Below, piece after piece: positions 1 to 12,228 of a stretch of 64,000 nucleotides of DNA. Numbering within the stretch: position 1 is the stretch's first letter; every line of letters begins with the position of its first letter. Below the pieces are notes generated by a model. That model was not told the origin of the DNA. It made no database searches and saw only the letters and a program-made list of their open reading frames with translations. The DNA comes from Puffinus mauretanicus. Taxonomy: Eukaryota; Chordata; Aves; Procellariiformes; Procellariidae. The translations under genes were made by a program, and so were the position numbers. Where the stretch lies: positions 248,001 through 312,000 of the forward strand of contig JAJKFH010002906.1 in assembly GCA_023333565.1 (NCBI GenBank), given 5' to 3'.

Positions 1-1109
1 AGAAATTCTCATCAATCCAAAAAATCTCCTACAGCATGAGAGATAGAGTTCCTAACTTCTTTTTTTTTCTGTTTCTGCTGTCAACAAATTTTTTTGTGTG
101 TTTGAATGAGATTAAGTCTGAGTTTGGAAGTGTGACCTCTCCTTTTCCTACCACCTGTCTAAACAGTCCTGAAATGCAGAGGATGCTTGATGTAAACTCC
201 AAATGTTTTTGACTCCAGACCCTTTTGGGTCTATGTCCTTTATGAGGACAAATTAACCCTTAAAGAAACTTGCAGTTTTGCAAAGTTTTGACCACACAAA
301 TTATAATTATTTCTGTTATGACGTCTGTATTTTTCTTTTCAGGACAAGTCCTTGTTTAATATTTATTCCAATTTCCATATACATCAGTGGTAGTACTGCC
401 TGTTTATGGACTTCAGAATTTGCCTCCAACACAGACAATCTGAGTTTGTTCAAACCTAAAAATAAATGAGAAGTCTGTATGGTTTGTTTTGTAGGTTTTT
501 GAATATTTAGTAATAAAATATTTTACAAGGTGGAAAAGAATGCACTACTTGATCAACAGCTTTATTTTTCTAATGAGGAGTAATAATATAGTAATCTCTT
601 CAAATAAGCAATAACTTGTCAGGGCCTTGAGTGCACCAACAGATGCTGATTACCCTGACATAACTAATAGCTAAGAGACTATCTTGAAGAGCAGGAATTG
701 GAAATATGCACGAGGCAGCGTATTTTATCAGTCCAGATTTTTTACCCTCCCCTTCAATCATTTTTCATGGTTTCTTTAAAGAAAGGTCCAAAAATCCTGC
801 AGTACACTAGGAGGCTCTAAATGTTATTCTTTAGGGCAGTTAAATGCTAAGCAAAGTTCTATACTAAGCCTGCATTCTAAGGGTATGTAGACATACCTTC
901 ACCAACTAGCAGGTAGATCAGGAAATCACATCTCTCACCTTCACAGTTAGAAAAGTTTTAAGAACTGATGAGAATAAATATAATAGAGAATAATTGGAAA
1001 GGTCGGTTGTGAAGGTACAGTTTAAAGAGAACTGGCACTAGTTATCTGCAGTAATGGAGTCAGCAAAGTGAAGATCTAGCTGCAGGACAACCTTAGGGAG
1101 AAGCTACCA
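1..1109. other. Intergenic DNA, no gene seen
   Basis: AT-rich sequence with short open frames only, the longest about 63 codons and without recognisable protein similarity. No splice-site pairs flank conserved coding segments, and no tRNA, rRNA or repeat family was recognised. It lies upstream of PPP4R1. In mammals the neighbour on this side is RAB31, but none of its exons is visible here. Confidence 0.6.
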
Positions 1110-1771
1110 CAGTCATAATGAATGAAAAGCAATGTGCGCTCGCAGCCCAGAAGGCCAACCGTACCCTGGGCTGCATCAAAAGAAGCATGGCCAGCAGGTC
1201 GAGGGAGGTGATTCTGCCCCTCTATTCTGCTCTGGTGAGACCCCACCTGGAGTCCTGCGTCCAGCTCTGGGGCCCTCAGCACAGGAAAGACATGGACCTG
1301 TTGGAGCGGGTCCAGAGGAGGGCCACAGAAATTATCAGGGGGATGGAACACCTCTCCTATGAAGAAAGGCTGAGAGTGTTGGGGTTGTTCAGCCTGGAGA
1401 AGAGGCGGCTTTGGGGAGACCTTATTGCGGCCTTTGAGTACTTAAAGGGGGCTTATAAGAAAAATGGGGACAAACTTTTTAGCAGGGCCTGTTGCAATAG
1501 GCAAGGGGTAATGGTTTTAAACTAAAAGAGGGTAGATTTAGGCTAGATAGAAGGAAGAAATTTTTTACAATGAGGGTGGTGAAACACTGGAACAGGTTGC
1601 CCAGAGAGGCGGTAGGTGCCCCATCCCTGGAAACATTGAAGGTCAGGCTGGATGGGGCTCTGAGCAACCTGATCGAGTTGAAGATGTCCCTGCCCATGGC
1701 AGGGGGGTTGGACTAGATGACCTTTAAAGGTCCCTTCCAACCCAAACTGTTCTATGATTCTATGATTCTAT
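1110..1771 (+). mobile_element. CR1 LINE, 5'-truncated, sense orientation
   Basis: A 3' fragment of a chicken-repeat-1 (CR1) non-LTR retroposon. The frame 1118-1525 still encodes about 135 residues of the C-terminal end of the CR1 reverse-transcriptase protein, with recognisable segments such as CALAAQKANRTLGCIKRS, SREVILPLYSALVRPHLE and [21 protein letters not shown] typical CR1 3' untranslated region follows (an ACTGGAACAGGTTGCC-type block, then GGTTGGACTAGATGACCT). It ends in an ATTCTATG-type short tandem tail near 1750-1771. The reverse-transcriptase core and ORF1 are absent, so the copy cannot be autonomous. It shares tail and sequence with the antisense copy at 52799-53050, so both probably belong to one subfamily. 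Confidence 0.93.
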
Positions 1772-3781
1772 AATCTTTCTAATGGTATCAGGAGGGTAAT
1801 AAAATGGATTAGAAAACAGTTAAATCTGACACTCTGACAGAGACAAAATATCATTCAGTCAAAAGCCAGAAAGTCAAATGTTTCATTTTGGTGTTAGGAC
1901 ATACTAAAAAAACATCTCTTGGTTGAACTCTTCAACTCTTGGTTGAAGTCTAAGTTCAAGATAGTCCTGCTGGAGCCAAATAAATCCTTTCAGTAAGACA
2001 GGGGGCTGGAATGGAGATGTGGTCCCCCGCCCCCTGGTCCAGGTGTTCATGCAGTCATTAGCAGGGGAGGAGCTTAGCCCGTGAACAATTTGGACTTTAT
2101 TCGAGCTGCTGTCGTTCACTGAACATCTGGGCATGTGTCTTGAGTTTAATCCCTCTTCCAAAACAGCTCAGATGAACTGCACCTCGGTGGGACTATCCCC
2201 TTTGGCTCCTGCATAGAGAATGGGAGCGCTTGGGCATCTGGGTGACCTAGGTCATAGCGCTTGCTTGTGGCTACAGAACAAACAGCAACCTGGAAAGTAC
2301 GGAAATCAGACCTCTGGAAATAACAGAGCATTTGGGGAGCCGGGTCCCAAGTAATTTGCACAGAGGATGGGGAAAAACTGAACTCCTGGCTGGCTTTATC
2401 CTGCAGGAAGGGGAGGTAAACGACACTGTGTGAGTTCAAAGGCTTCTATCCAAAAGCAGAGCTGCCGGAGTGTGTTATCCCATAGCAACAGCAAGTTCGT
2501 AACTTCTTCTTTATTCCAGGACTGAGGACATAAGCATCCTTTTGAGGGGACACCTATTCTACACCTATTCTTGGACTGGTCACCCAAAAAATAAGCTCAA
2601 ACTGAGGGCTGGTTGGTTTGTTTATCTAGCCCAAGGGAAGAAGTAAAATAGGCAGGTAATCAGGCTCAATGTACATATGCTGTGTTAGTAGCATCTAAGG
2701 AGCTAAATGTGGAAGACAAAAGGATGCAGAGATTTTTGAGGATAAGAACACATAAAGCCTATCTTAAAGCAAGATATGCTGCTCCCAGCTCTCTCTTTAT
2801 GAAAGCTCTATCTCTGGATCAAAGAAACAAAATCGCTCTAACAGCTTGTTTTTTCAAGATAAGCTAAATTTTCACTGCCTCTCCTCTAACTTGCACTGGC
2901 ATGCTGTAGACTGCGTGCTTTCCTGTTTGCTTACCAAAAGGTATCATGAGATAATTAATGCATATAAACTAGAGCTTTCCAAGAGAAAGAACTTCTCCTT
3001 TATTCTCAAGTTCCTAATATCCTGAAGTTTTGTTCCCTGACAATTTTGAGACCTGTACAGATAAACTTTTAATGGGTAGGTGAAGGACACCACAGCAAGC
3101 ACAGCCTTCTATTTCATCTACTTCTCGCTGAGGCAAGTTACAAACTAAAATCTTCCCTGTATATTTAATCTAATTTAAATATTAAAGTACATTTGAGTGA
3201 AAGAATGTAATACATTATTTAAAGCTGATCCATTAACCTATGGGTTAATAGCATTCATACCCTTAGAAAACCATAGTTGATAGGAAATTTTGAGAACTAA
3301 ATAGCATCTGTAGAACATTAATTCTCTATACACAGCTCTTGAAAAACAGCAGACTGCCTTTCAAAGTCGAAGGTAGAAAGCCTTCTGAGAACATTATATC
3401 TGCACTGTTTCCTATACTGAATCCTTTCCAGCACTAGGGTCAGAGCTAGAGTCTTTCTTTTAGCTCCTGTTAGCAGGAGAGTTCACCTTGTCCCATTCTG
3501 CCCCTGTTCTGTGGGAACATGAGTCTTGCAAGCTCCCTCTCCTCCATAAAACTCTTCCTTGTGAACCCGGGTATCCACAGCCTTCCTTTTGCTAGTTTTC
3601 TTTTTATTCCAGTAAGCTGTCCTACCTCACAAATGCATGGATTTTGCCAAGGAAGCAGTTAGGACCACCGTAATGACATCATTTAACCACTGAACCGTAC
3701 TGAGGCATTGAAAAATGGCACCGGTACTGTTAAAGCCATGAGAAGCCTGTCTCCCTGACGTACAGCGCCTGTAGACTGCGT

Positions 3782-3801
3782 GGTACGGCACGTGCCGTGC
3801 C
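3782..3801. promoter_or_regulatory. E-box-centred palindrome in a CpG-rich patch
   Basis: A near-perfect 20-bp palindrome (one mismatched pair) with an uninterrupted 14-bp core, ACGGCACGTGCCGT, centred on the canonical E-box CACGTG. CACGTG is the binding core for bHLH-zip factors (USF, MYC/MAX, MITF) and CLOCK/BMAL1. The surrounding 130 bp is unusually rich in CpG for this AT-rich region. A regulatory role is inference; no gene start is visible next to it. Confidence 0.3.
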
Positions 3802-6800
3802 ATCCTCTGGGTATGCACAAAAGCGGAGGTGTTCTGCTGATCGGACCACGACATCCCTCAGCCCTGCGGGGCTGTGGGACAGCACGGCCGGGCTTCCAAG
3901 GTGGTTATGCCCTGCGAGTGCATCAAAGTGGAGAAAGCAGGGATAAGGGCAGACTACTCTGTTCCTACTGTTTAGCAAGCAGTATTAAAAGAGAGAGACA
4001 TACTTCTTGATCAGGAGCCAAAGAGAAATTAAACATAATATATTTAAACAGATGTTTTATAAAGGTAACAGCTTGCTTTTCAATAATTGAACTCAGGACA
4101 ACATTATCACTCATGCCAGTATGAAACCCTCTAAGCAGGACTCAGTTTCCCAGTGTTAGAGCTCCTTGTTCTCAGTATGAGTGGCTCCTTAGTCTCAGAA
4201 ACAAAATCAACGCTGCGGTTTTCAAAATGCTGCCTGGAAAGAGATGTGAACAGGAAGAGTGCAGAGGGAGTGAGGTATATGCATGCAAATGTACAATCAC
4301 AACAAACCCAGCTCAGCAGGCTTATGGGTGCTCAATTAATAGCAAAATTGTATTTAAATAAAATTGTTGCAGCCACCCTGCTAGAGAACAGATAGGATTT
4401 TCTTCTGTGTTGGAACTGCAGACAGTGTCCCTTTAAATCAATGTTATTTTTATTAATTTTATTGATTTTCCTGCCCTTTACTCCCAACAAGTCTGACTGT
4501 AGTCTCATTGCCAATGGAATATCTGAGGGTGAACGATGCAGCTTTCTTGTTTTACTTTGATATTTTCACTGGGGTTCACTGGAATAAATGACACTTGGAA
4601 ATATACTGAGGTTCTCATGGGCTAAATCCATCTTTATTCAGCAAGAAGATTTCCTGTATGCTGTGCTGGACAAACATATTCCACTAAATCATTACTTTGA
4701 TCCCACCCACATTCCAATACCACTGTGCATACTTTGTCTGACTTTCTTTATGAATCACCCAATAAAACACACCCAGTTCAAGATATTATTGGCAATGCTA
4801 CAGTCTACGTACATTAAATCCCATTTTAAACAAAAACCTTTGAACCTGAAATGTTGCCAGTGCTCGAATCCAAGAAGAAGTCGAAATGCAGTAATGTAAA
4901 GCTTCTTAATATACGTGACACCCTTTAACTGTTCCCACAGTTAAAAAATACTGCAGCTTACATTTGTACCACAACAAGCACCCAGTGGTTCAAGCCCTAT
5001 ATGATGGTTAAAAAAAAAAGGAAATGGTCATTTATGTATCAAGTGAGCAAAGTTGATTTGGAAATTATTGAGGCAACGAGCCTAGCCAGGAGTTGCTTTA
5101 GGACTGTAATTGCCCTTTCACATCTTAGGTAATTTAATTAAACAAAGGAACTATTTTTGGACCAGACAGCTCTTTAAACTTTTGGTACTTGCTACTACAA
5201 ACCATCTGGCCCTGTGTATTGTTGGATTTCATAACTCATACTGTATCACCATCTTCCTCAGAGATTACACATGGGTTTTTATGTTTATTTGTATCTCCTC
5301 TAGTTTTGTGTACATTTATTTCAGATAAAACACTTCGTTCTTTGGATTCTCTCCCAGTTCAATAGCTGAAAAGTTCTGTGTAGAAACTGGCACATGTCAA
5401 GAACCATCATTCAGTTGTCCTCCTTATTTTGGGTAGCTTTTTGGTGGTTGTTTCCTCTGTGATGCAGTCCTTGCTCATAGTCTGTAAATCATTTTCTAAC
5501 ACTGTAAATAAGATAGACATTGAGTCTTTCAGAATATTCTCAGCCTCCACTTTTAGAGGAACAACAATTTTTATTTCAATTATTTCTTCAGTGAATGGAC
5601 CTCTGCTATATTTTGCATATATATTTGGACTGGTTTCCAAATGTCGTGCCACTGTCTGTCCATACGTCTGTCTGGGCTCAGTGCTACATGAATTGTAATT
5701 ACCCAGTTGCTGATTGAGTTGGAGCACAAGCAGAATGACTTCACATCTGCCCTCAAAAGACTGTACAAATACACACATCTAAAGACTGACTCCTCCAAAG
5801 GTCTAAAATACACGTGTGCAACTGACCCTGAAATTCAGTGTGCTTCCTACAAGAGCCAGGGTTATCTAAACAAACAGTTCTTAGGATGTAACCCCTTGAC
5901 TTTTCCAACCCTTGCATTTTTTAGGATTGACAGGTCCTAGCAATCACACAGACCAGGATAACAAGCCATGTCCCAAAGCAATCGTTCTCCTGACATGCAT
6001 CCCACTGGCACCTACTACTCTTCAGATCAGCAAAAAAAGAGCTTAGCTGCCTGCATAGGCATGTACCCAATTCTCCCTGACTAAATGGATTACACTGTTG
6101 TTGGCTGAATAGGGTGGCCAAGAAGACTTCCAGCCAGCTAGTATTTCCATGGGTTGTGAAACAATGTCACTCTTGAATCTGACCTAAGCCCAGTTCAGAT
6201 CTGAAAAAGGTCTGCAGACAGGTTGCCAGACTCCACTTCTGCCAGGATTTGGGGTTTGTTTCTATTTTACTTCGGAAAAATGCAATGTGACTATAACAAA
6301 ACAGTAAAAGGGTTCCAAAAATGTCGACAAAAACAGAATTAAAAGTGCTGTACACAGCAGCTTGCTGAGAGGGGTTCAGGATGGAGGAGCAAGAGGGTGG
6401 GGAGAGCCAGTGCTGTAGCAAGAAGAAAAAGGATCATAGGAAGGGACCAGCTGGAAGGATGTGAAACTGATGTTGGAGGACAACTGCCAAAAGGAAAAGC
6501 AGGTTTGCTGGTAGTGGTAATTCAGTCCTATTTGTCCCTCTGAGATGTGTTCTGGGATCTGAAAAACTCATCTTGATTCAGAAGAGGAAGAGTGTGTATG
6601 TGCCAATATCTAAGCGGACCTAGAGAGATGCAAATTTAAACTCAGTAGACCAGGAAATGAAGGAGTGAATAAATGCAAATATATTAATCTGAAAATCCGG
6701 TTAGGTATTGCCAGGTAGGGACTGGTTGGGTGGGGAAGGGAGACTGCGTGGGCTGAGGAAAGGCTGGAAAGCCTGACTGACTCAAGGGCAAGTCTAACAG

Positions 6801-8227
6801 GGAGGCAGGGTCTGGCCTGGCATGCAACTCAGAGCTGGCACATTAGGAACCATGCATTAGATTGCTACCTGTCATATATGTAATGGCATCAGATAGAGAA
6901 AAGTAGCACAAAAGATCTTTTTGGGTGTGTTTTATTTTATTCACTATTTTCCATCTCAGGTCTCAAGCAGTATCAGACACATCACTTTGCTTCTTTCGTT
7001 CTCTGTTTCTTTACCTGCAAGATGAGAATAATGACATCTATTTCCTTTCAAAATGATTTGGAGATCTAGGATGAAGGGTTGGGGGATATCGGTATCTACT
7101 ACAATAGTACTCCAGCTGTACATACATGTGGTTGCTGTAATTTCTTGAAATAGTCAAAATTTGGATTTTTTTTCTCTCTGCTCAAAAAAAAAAAAAAATT
7201 CAACAGGAAAAAAATTCAGTGAGGAAAAGATTCAGTTTCTGGTTGCCCGGTCTTATTTCCTTCCAGTATGTCAGTAAGACACAAACCTCTGAGAACCAGG
7301 AAATCCAGAGCTAAGGTACATCGGTACAACCTGAACTCTGCCTTGTTTGATCAGTGATTCAGTCTTCCCACAGCATACATATGCATGACGCATGATTCCT
7401 GAAGCAGAGCATCTCAGAGCTGTAGCACAGCTGTCTCAAAGGAAAACCTGTCTCCAGGCGAGTGCTACTGAACGAGGAATCCTGTATGTACGCTGCACTC
7501 AAACACTGAGACCCAGCTCCCTGAAACAGCCTCTGATACCTTAATTCTTTGTGCTCTTTCACAGTGAACTTGAGCACCTGTAGGATCAGATACAGGCATA
7601 GACTTTCACTTGCCCGCTATAAAGATCACAGACATCCTCATGTAGTGTCTTTAGCCAAAGGAGTTGGGGGTATCACCACTGATAGTGGTCTTAATCACAA
7701 AATGAGGCATCAAGACTTGTCTCCTGATTTACATGCCTCTCTTCCTTTTGCTCACACAGCTGCCATCTTCATGCCATTGATGCAATAGATTTGCTTGCAA
7801 ATTAATGGCAAGAGCCATTGCGAGCTCCAGGTGCAGCCTTAATGTTGCGCCAGGATGTACCTCAGGTGGGTATTTCCTAGTTTTCAGAGGTTTGAGCATC
7901 ACTTGAACTTGCCACTGAATTTGTTGCTGGTCTGGAATGACGTGAGGAACCCACAAGGCAAACTTAACTTTGTATTAACCAAGCTCTTTGTCAGCAAATT
8001 TGGGTGTTAATTTATTCATGGTTGGCATACTAATGTGTTTATAATCCTTCTGCGAGACCTTCACTGGAAGCAGTAGCAGCTGGACTCTGATGTAAGGTTC
8101 GCAGTTACTCACCAGCTCATGCCCTTACCCAGGAAACAGGGAAAATTGAACAAAACTGAGTGGTGCATAGTCAAAAACTTTCACAACCACAACGGATGTA
8201 GCAAAAAAACCCTCCATTGTTTTTATT

Positions 8228-8299
8228 GGAGGGGAAAAAAGAACAGGAATAGGGAAGGAGAGAAGGAAGGAAAAAGGAAAGGAGAAAAAAGGAAAGGGT
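8228..8299. repeat. Purine-rich (GGAAA)n-like tract
   Basis: About 70 bases of almost pure A and G on the + strand, made of irregular GGAAGG and GGAAAA units. It is simple-sequence DNA without coding features. Confidence 0.7.
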
Positions 8300-11200
8300 T
8301 TATGACGAACACCTCTTTTTAGCAGAAATGCTTTACTGTATTTTCAAATGCAAATTGACTGCGTCCCAGGCTTCAGCCATCAGGTTTTCATGTGTATCCA
8401 TACGTATTATAGGTACCCCCGTGCTTACTGTGTGTATGTAACTTAATCCGTATATTTAGTCATGGGCCAATTTTGGTTAAGCACTCTATAAAGAACAAAA
8501 AGATGGTCTAAAAATTAAGGAGTGTATAGCTTAACCATAAAGCACGACATATGCGTGCAGACAGAATCCTGGGGGTGGACAAGAAAACTATGAGTCAGTA
8601 TTACTCAAGAGGATAAGCAGTTGCCTTGGTGCACCAGCAGTCTAACCCTGATGATACATTTTTTGGTAGGCTTTACAGGAAAAGAGAGTTTTGCAGAGGA
8701 ATCTGAAGGAGGATAGCGAGATGGCTGCGCAGATATTTATGGGAAGCTCTTCCCACACACGAGGGGTAGCCTGGGAGAAATGCAAAGCTAGTTAATATGT
8801 GGACACTGAAAGCTGGCATCGTTATCTGATCAGACTTGCTTCTTCACAGCAAATGAGATAAAATAGATAATAATATGCTAGATAATAATGTAATAAGATA
8901 ATATGGGTGAGTTCTTGGTGCTGCAGGGTTTTTGAGCCTGAGGTCCTTATACCTGGAGCGGTTTTGACTGAAGAAATGTCACTAATCCAACTACAGAATA
9001 ACATGTTGCAAATGTCTAGATGGATGTTGGGTATCTTGTGTCTAACTTGGTCACTTGTGCAGGTTTGAAAGGATTTATGTAGTACTTTATGTAAATACTG
9101 TAATGTCTTGCTGATTGCTATGAACTTTTTTGAGATACATCATGTAGATAGCAATACAGGTGTTTTTATCACTTGCAAAGGATCTTGCCAAGGAGTCTTC
9201 CGTTTGTATCCTTCCATCCATAGTCTTGGCTTCCACCCTTTGTAGTGTGGTTTTCCATGAGATAGAGTGTGCAATCGTGAGTTTATCTATTTCTTAAGTT
9301 TTTTACTTGCCAGTGCCCATAAGGGTACTCAAACTGACTATGAGAACTCCAGCACAATATCTGCTAGAACATTTTGGCAGGTGCTATATTGCTTGCTCCT
9401 TAACACGTCTCGTCTAATAAAACAAGTCTGTTATGAAAATTTTCTTTCATAATTAGGTGTGTTATTTTAGAATTGCAGTTCATCACGCTGTCTGAAAGAG
9501 TCAGTGTCTGTCCTACACTTACAGGATCTCTGTCTGCCTTGCTTGTGACCAGTGGCAGGGAATCTTAACCATCAACTTGAACTTTGGATCAGGCCCTTAA
9601 GGAGTACCTGGGGATTCACTAAGGCCGAGAAGTTTAGAAACATCTGGTTACTTATTCATTAAGTGGGAATTTGCATTGTGTGTTGGCATGAAGCCAAATA
9701 TTTTTTTAAATTATTTTTTCCTCTCCATGTGTGTGTCACTGTATGAGCCAAAGGTTTTGCCACAGAATTTCTACTCATAGAGGAAGAGACCTTTCCTGAT
9801 GACTGCTAGCGATGGTGCAGGGACCAACTGTGCCTGAGGAACACAGTCTGATGTTCTATGGGTAACATGGAGCAAAAAAAATTGCAATTCCTGAAAAATT
9901 ATAATTTGTCTTGCAAGGCTAAATCACACTGATCCTTGTTATCTGTGCTATTTAAATACCACACAGTCCTGCCCACAGAGAAAGAACTAACCACCACTTA
10001 AGAAGATCTCATGCACATAGGAAGATCCAAAATTCATTTATATGAATTTATGTTAAGTATGATCTCTTACAATCATCATTTTACTTTGCTTTATTGCATA
10101 AATTGTACTTCCTCTCTTTAAACAAATATGTACATAGAAATAAAAAAATCCCTCTAGAGACCATTACATATATGGCAATAATTAATTGATGATAATTAAC
10201 ACTATTAATACAGTTTTAAGAGCAGTAATTCTGGTGCATTCCAAATTATAAACCCAGTTGCCGTAGATGTATCTCATTAAGTTCCATTTCTCATTCTGAT
10301 GATAATAATAATAATGGCCAAGGTAGCTTTCATGCTCTCTGACCACAGTAATCTATGGTTAGTGTGTGTTAGTGCCTCTCATTGAGTTGGAAAAAGGAAC
10401 CAAACCCCTGATTCTTTCAGTAAAATGAAGCACGTCACATTTTAGGCTGTTGCTATTGAATTCAGAGGAAGCAAAACTGGCCCTTGATTGTGGTAAAGGA
10501 TGCAGAGAGGAGATGAGAGAAAACTTCCCGGAAATAACTCGCGGTAATGGAGATAATAAAAATGGGACCTTCAAGTACACTTCATTTTTCTGCTCTAGGT
10601 CTATTGCTATTACATCCAGCATTGCCAGTGATTTGTGATGTCAAATTTTCCCCTGAATCTCCTCTTAAATAGAATAGCAGAGTTCATATAACTTAGTCAT
10701 GGTGAATTTATTTGATTTACTCAGATTTTGAGGTTATATATCTGAATAAAAGCAAGTGTTAGATAATCAGTATCCGGTAAGCCCTACTGAGTTGTGCAAA
10801 GATTGAATGGGTATGAAACAGGGCAGAGCTTGTTCTATAGGATTGAAAGGAAAGGGATGTATGCATTTTAAAAGAAGATTATACATTTTCAGCCACTATG
10901 GCAAAGAGAATGAATGACTACAGAGATTTAATCTTTATCCAACTTACAAAATAAAAACAACCATGTGATGTTAAAAAGCAGCTTACAAGACATGCTGTCA
11001 AACATTCAGTTAAAAACAGAGCTACTGAAATCGCATCCTTTTTTTAAAAAATGAGCAAAAATAACTTCTTTTGCTTTTTCTGTATATTAACAACTTCATC
11101 AATTATGACCAAGATAAAAATAAGACTGTGGAAGACTCAGATAAGACTCCCAGGTAACACCAGTACCAGTAATGGTCCTTTCCTTTATCAAGTGCTCTGG

Positions 11201-11492
11201 TAGGGTATCAACTAATCAGAGCATTTGTTTTATCCAACACTTTTAATCTTCCAGTTTACAGTGGAAAATCTATCAAAACAGTTAAAATGACAACAACCAT
11301 CAGGTTGCAGCCAACAAAAGCAGAAAACGATAGATACCTTTGCATATACGTCCAGCTAAATTGCGTGTTTTTAAAACAAAAGTCAGAACGCAGAGCAGTG
11401 AAGCGGAGAACATGCCGTGTTTTTAAGCCACGCGTTCCCAGCTGCTGAAACTCGGCAGTTCACACAAGGAGGGTGCTCGTGGGCGGCGTGGC

Positions 11493-11547
11493 GGTGGCAC
11501 GGCCACCTCTCCGGGGAGCCCTCTCTCCAGGTGACCCCACAACGCCC
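11493..11547. repeat. Promoter direct repeat, copy 1
   Basis: A 55-bp segment that recurs 143 bp downstream at 11636-11690 with 10 mismatches (about 82% identity). The most conserved part is GGTGACCCCACAAC, identical in both copies. It lies at the upstream edge of the CpG island. It is probably the remnant of a local tandem duplication. Confidence 0.75.
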
Positions 11548-11635
11548 GAAGCAGGGACTTCTGCGGCCCCGCTGCCTCCCCGAGGCCCCTCTCCTCTGGA
11601 AGCGATCCCATGCAGCCCAAGGTGAGGCGGACCTC

Positions 11636-11690
11636 CGTGGCGCGGCCACCCCGCGGGGGCCCCTTCTCTCCGGGTGACCCCACAACACCC
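11636..11690. repeat. Promoter direct repeat, copy 2
   Basis: The second copy of the 55-bp unit found at 11493-11547. The intervening 88 bp contains weaker matches to the flanking unit sequence, which suggests a decayed minisatellite-like duplication of about 143 bp. Confidence 0.75.
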
Positions 11691-11796
11691 ACAACGGGGC
11701 CTTTCAGGGCAGGACCGGGAGCGCGGTGGGGCCTCGCCTCAGCCCCGCCGCCCTCCCCGCCCCTCGGCGGGCCGCAGGAGGAGCCCAAGCCCCGAG

Positions 11797-11827
11797 ATGG
11801 CGGCGCGGAGGGGAGCGGCGAGGCCAG
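11797..11827 (+). other. Candidate alternative first coding exon of PPP4R1
   Basis: An ATG in a GAGATGGCGGCG context opens ten codons plus one base (MAARRGAARP, then G), followed directly by a strong donor, CCAG|GTGAGC. The phase (1) equals that of the main exon 1, so splicing to the exon 2 acceptor at 12560 would keep the frame and give MAARRGAARP-DLSLLQ. The ATGGCGG core is also a YY1-type motif, and the donor may serve only a 5' untranslated exon. Only the sequence and phase are observed; use as an exon is inference. Confidence 0.35.
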
Positions 11828-12218
11828 GTGAGCGGGCCAGGGCGTGCAGTCGTGGCCTGCCGGCCTCCAGCCTCGCCGCCCGCGGGCAGGGCCGGCCCGG
11901 GCCGGGCGGCTCCGGGTGTGAGTCAGAGCGAGGGGCGGGGAGGCGCGGCCGCCTGTGCGAGCGAGCGAGCGCGGCTCCGCCGGGCGGAGGCGGGGGCAGC
12001 GTGTCCGGCCCAGACCCCTCCTCCCGCCTTCCTCCGCCCGCCCGCTCCCTCCTCCCTCCCTGCGCGACTCTCCCGGGGACGCGGGGAGACGCCGCTGGGC
12101 CCGGGACCTGAACCGCTCGGGGCCGGCCAGCCTGCCTCCTCCCACCGCCCGCACCGCCGCCCTCTTCGTCGCTTGGCCGTGGGTTAAATGTAGCCCGGCG
12201 CCCCGCGGGGGCTGCAGC

Positions 12219-12228
12219 AAGATGGCGG
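12219..12228 (+). promoter_or_regulatory. YY1-type motif overlapping the PPP4R1 start codon
   Basis: AAGATGGCGG matches the known vertebrate YY1 consensus core. It contains the ATG at 12222 in a strong initiation context (A at -3, G at +4). In many TATA-less promoters such a site sits just downstream of the transcription start and overlaps the first codons. Confidence 0.6.
12222..12228 (+). CDS. PPP4R1: PPP4R1 coding exon 1
   Basis: Seven coding bases, ATGGCGG (M, A and the first base of D), followed by the donor GTAGGT. The ATG was chosen because [12 protein letters not shown] is the known vertebrate N-terminus once joined to exon 2. The 5' untranslated part runs upstream to an undetermined start. 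The frame stays open upstream to another ATG at 11955. Confidence 0.9.

Larger units (their letters stand above)
1772..11390. other. Intergenic DNA upstream of PPP4R1, no gene seen
   Basis: About 9.6 kb of AT-rich DNA without convincing coding exons. The open frames are short, overlap on both strands and match no family I recognise. The longest is 123 codons on the minus strand at 5407-5778 and is not supported as a gene. The stretch holds a small CpG-rich patch around 3770-3900, a poly-A run near 7185, a purine-rich tract at 8228-8299 and a possible very old dispersed repeat around 8560-8990. Distal enhancers could lie here but cannot be recognised from one sequence. Confidence 0.55.

Noticed and set aside
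1118..1525. 135-codon frame as a host gene
   Set aside because: It is the C-terminal remnant of CR1 reverse transcriptase within a recognised LINE.
5407..5778. 123-codon minus-strand frame as a gene
   Set aside because: No recognisable family, overlapping frames on the other strand, and a length within chance expectation for 64 kb.
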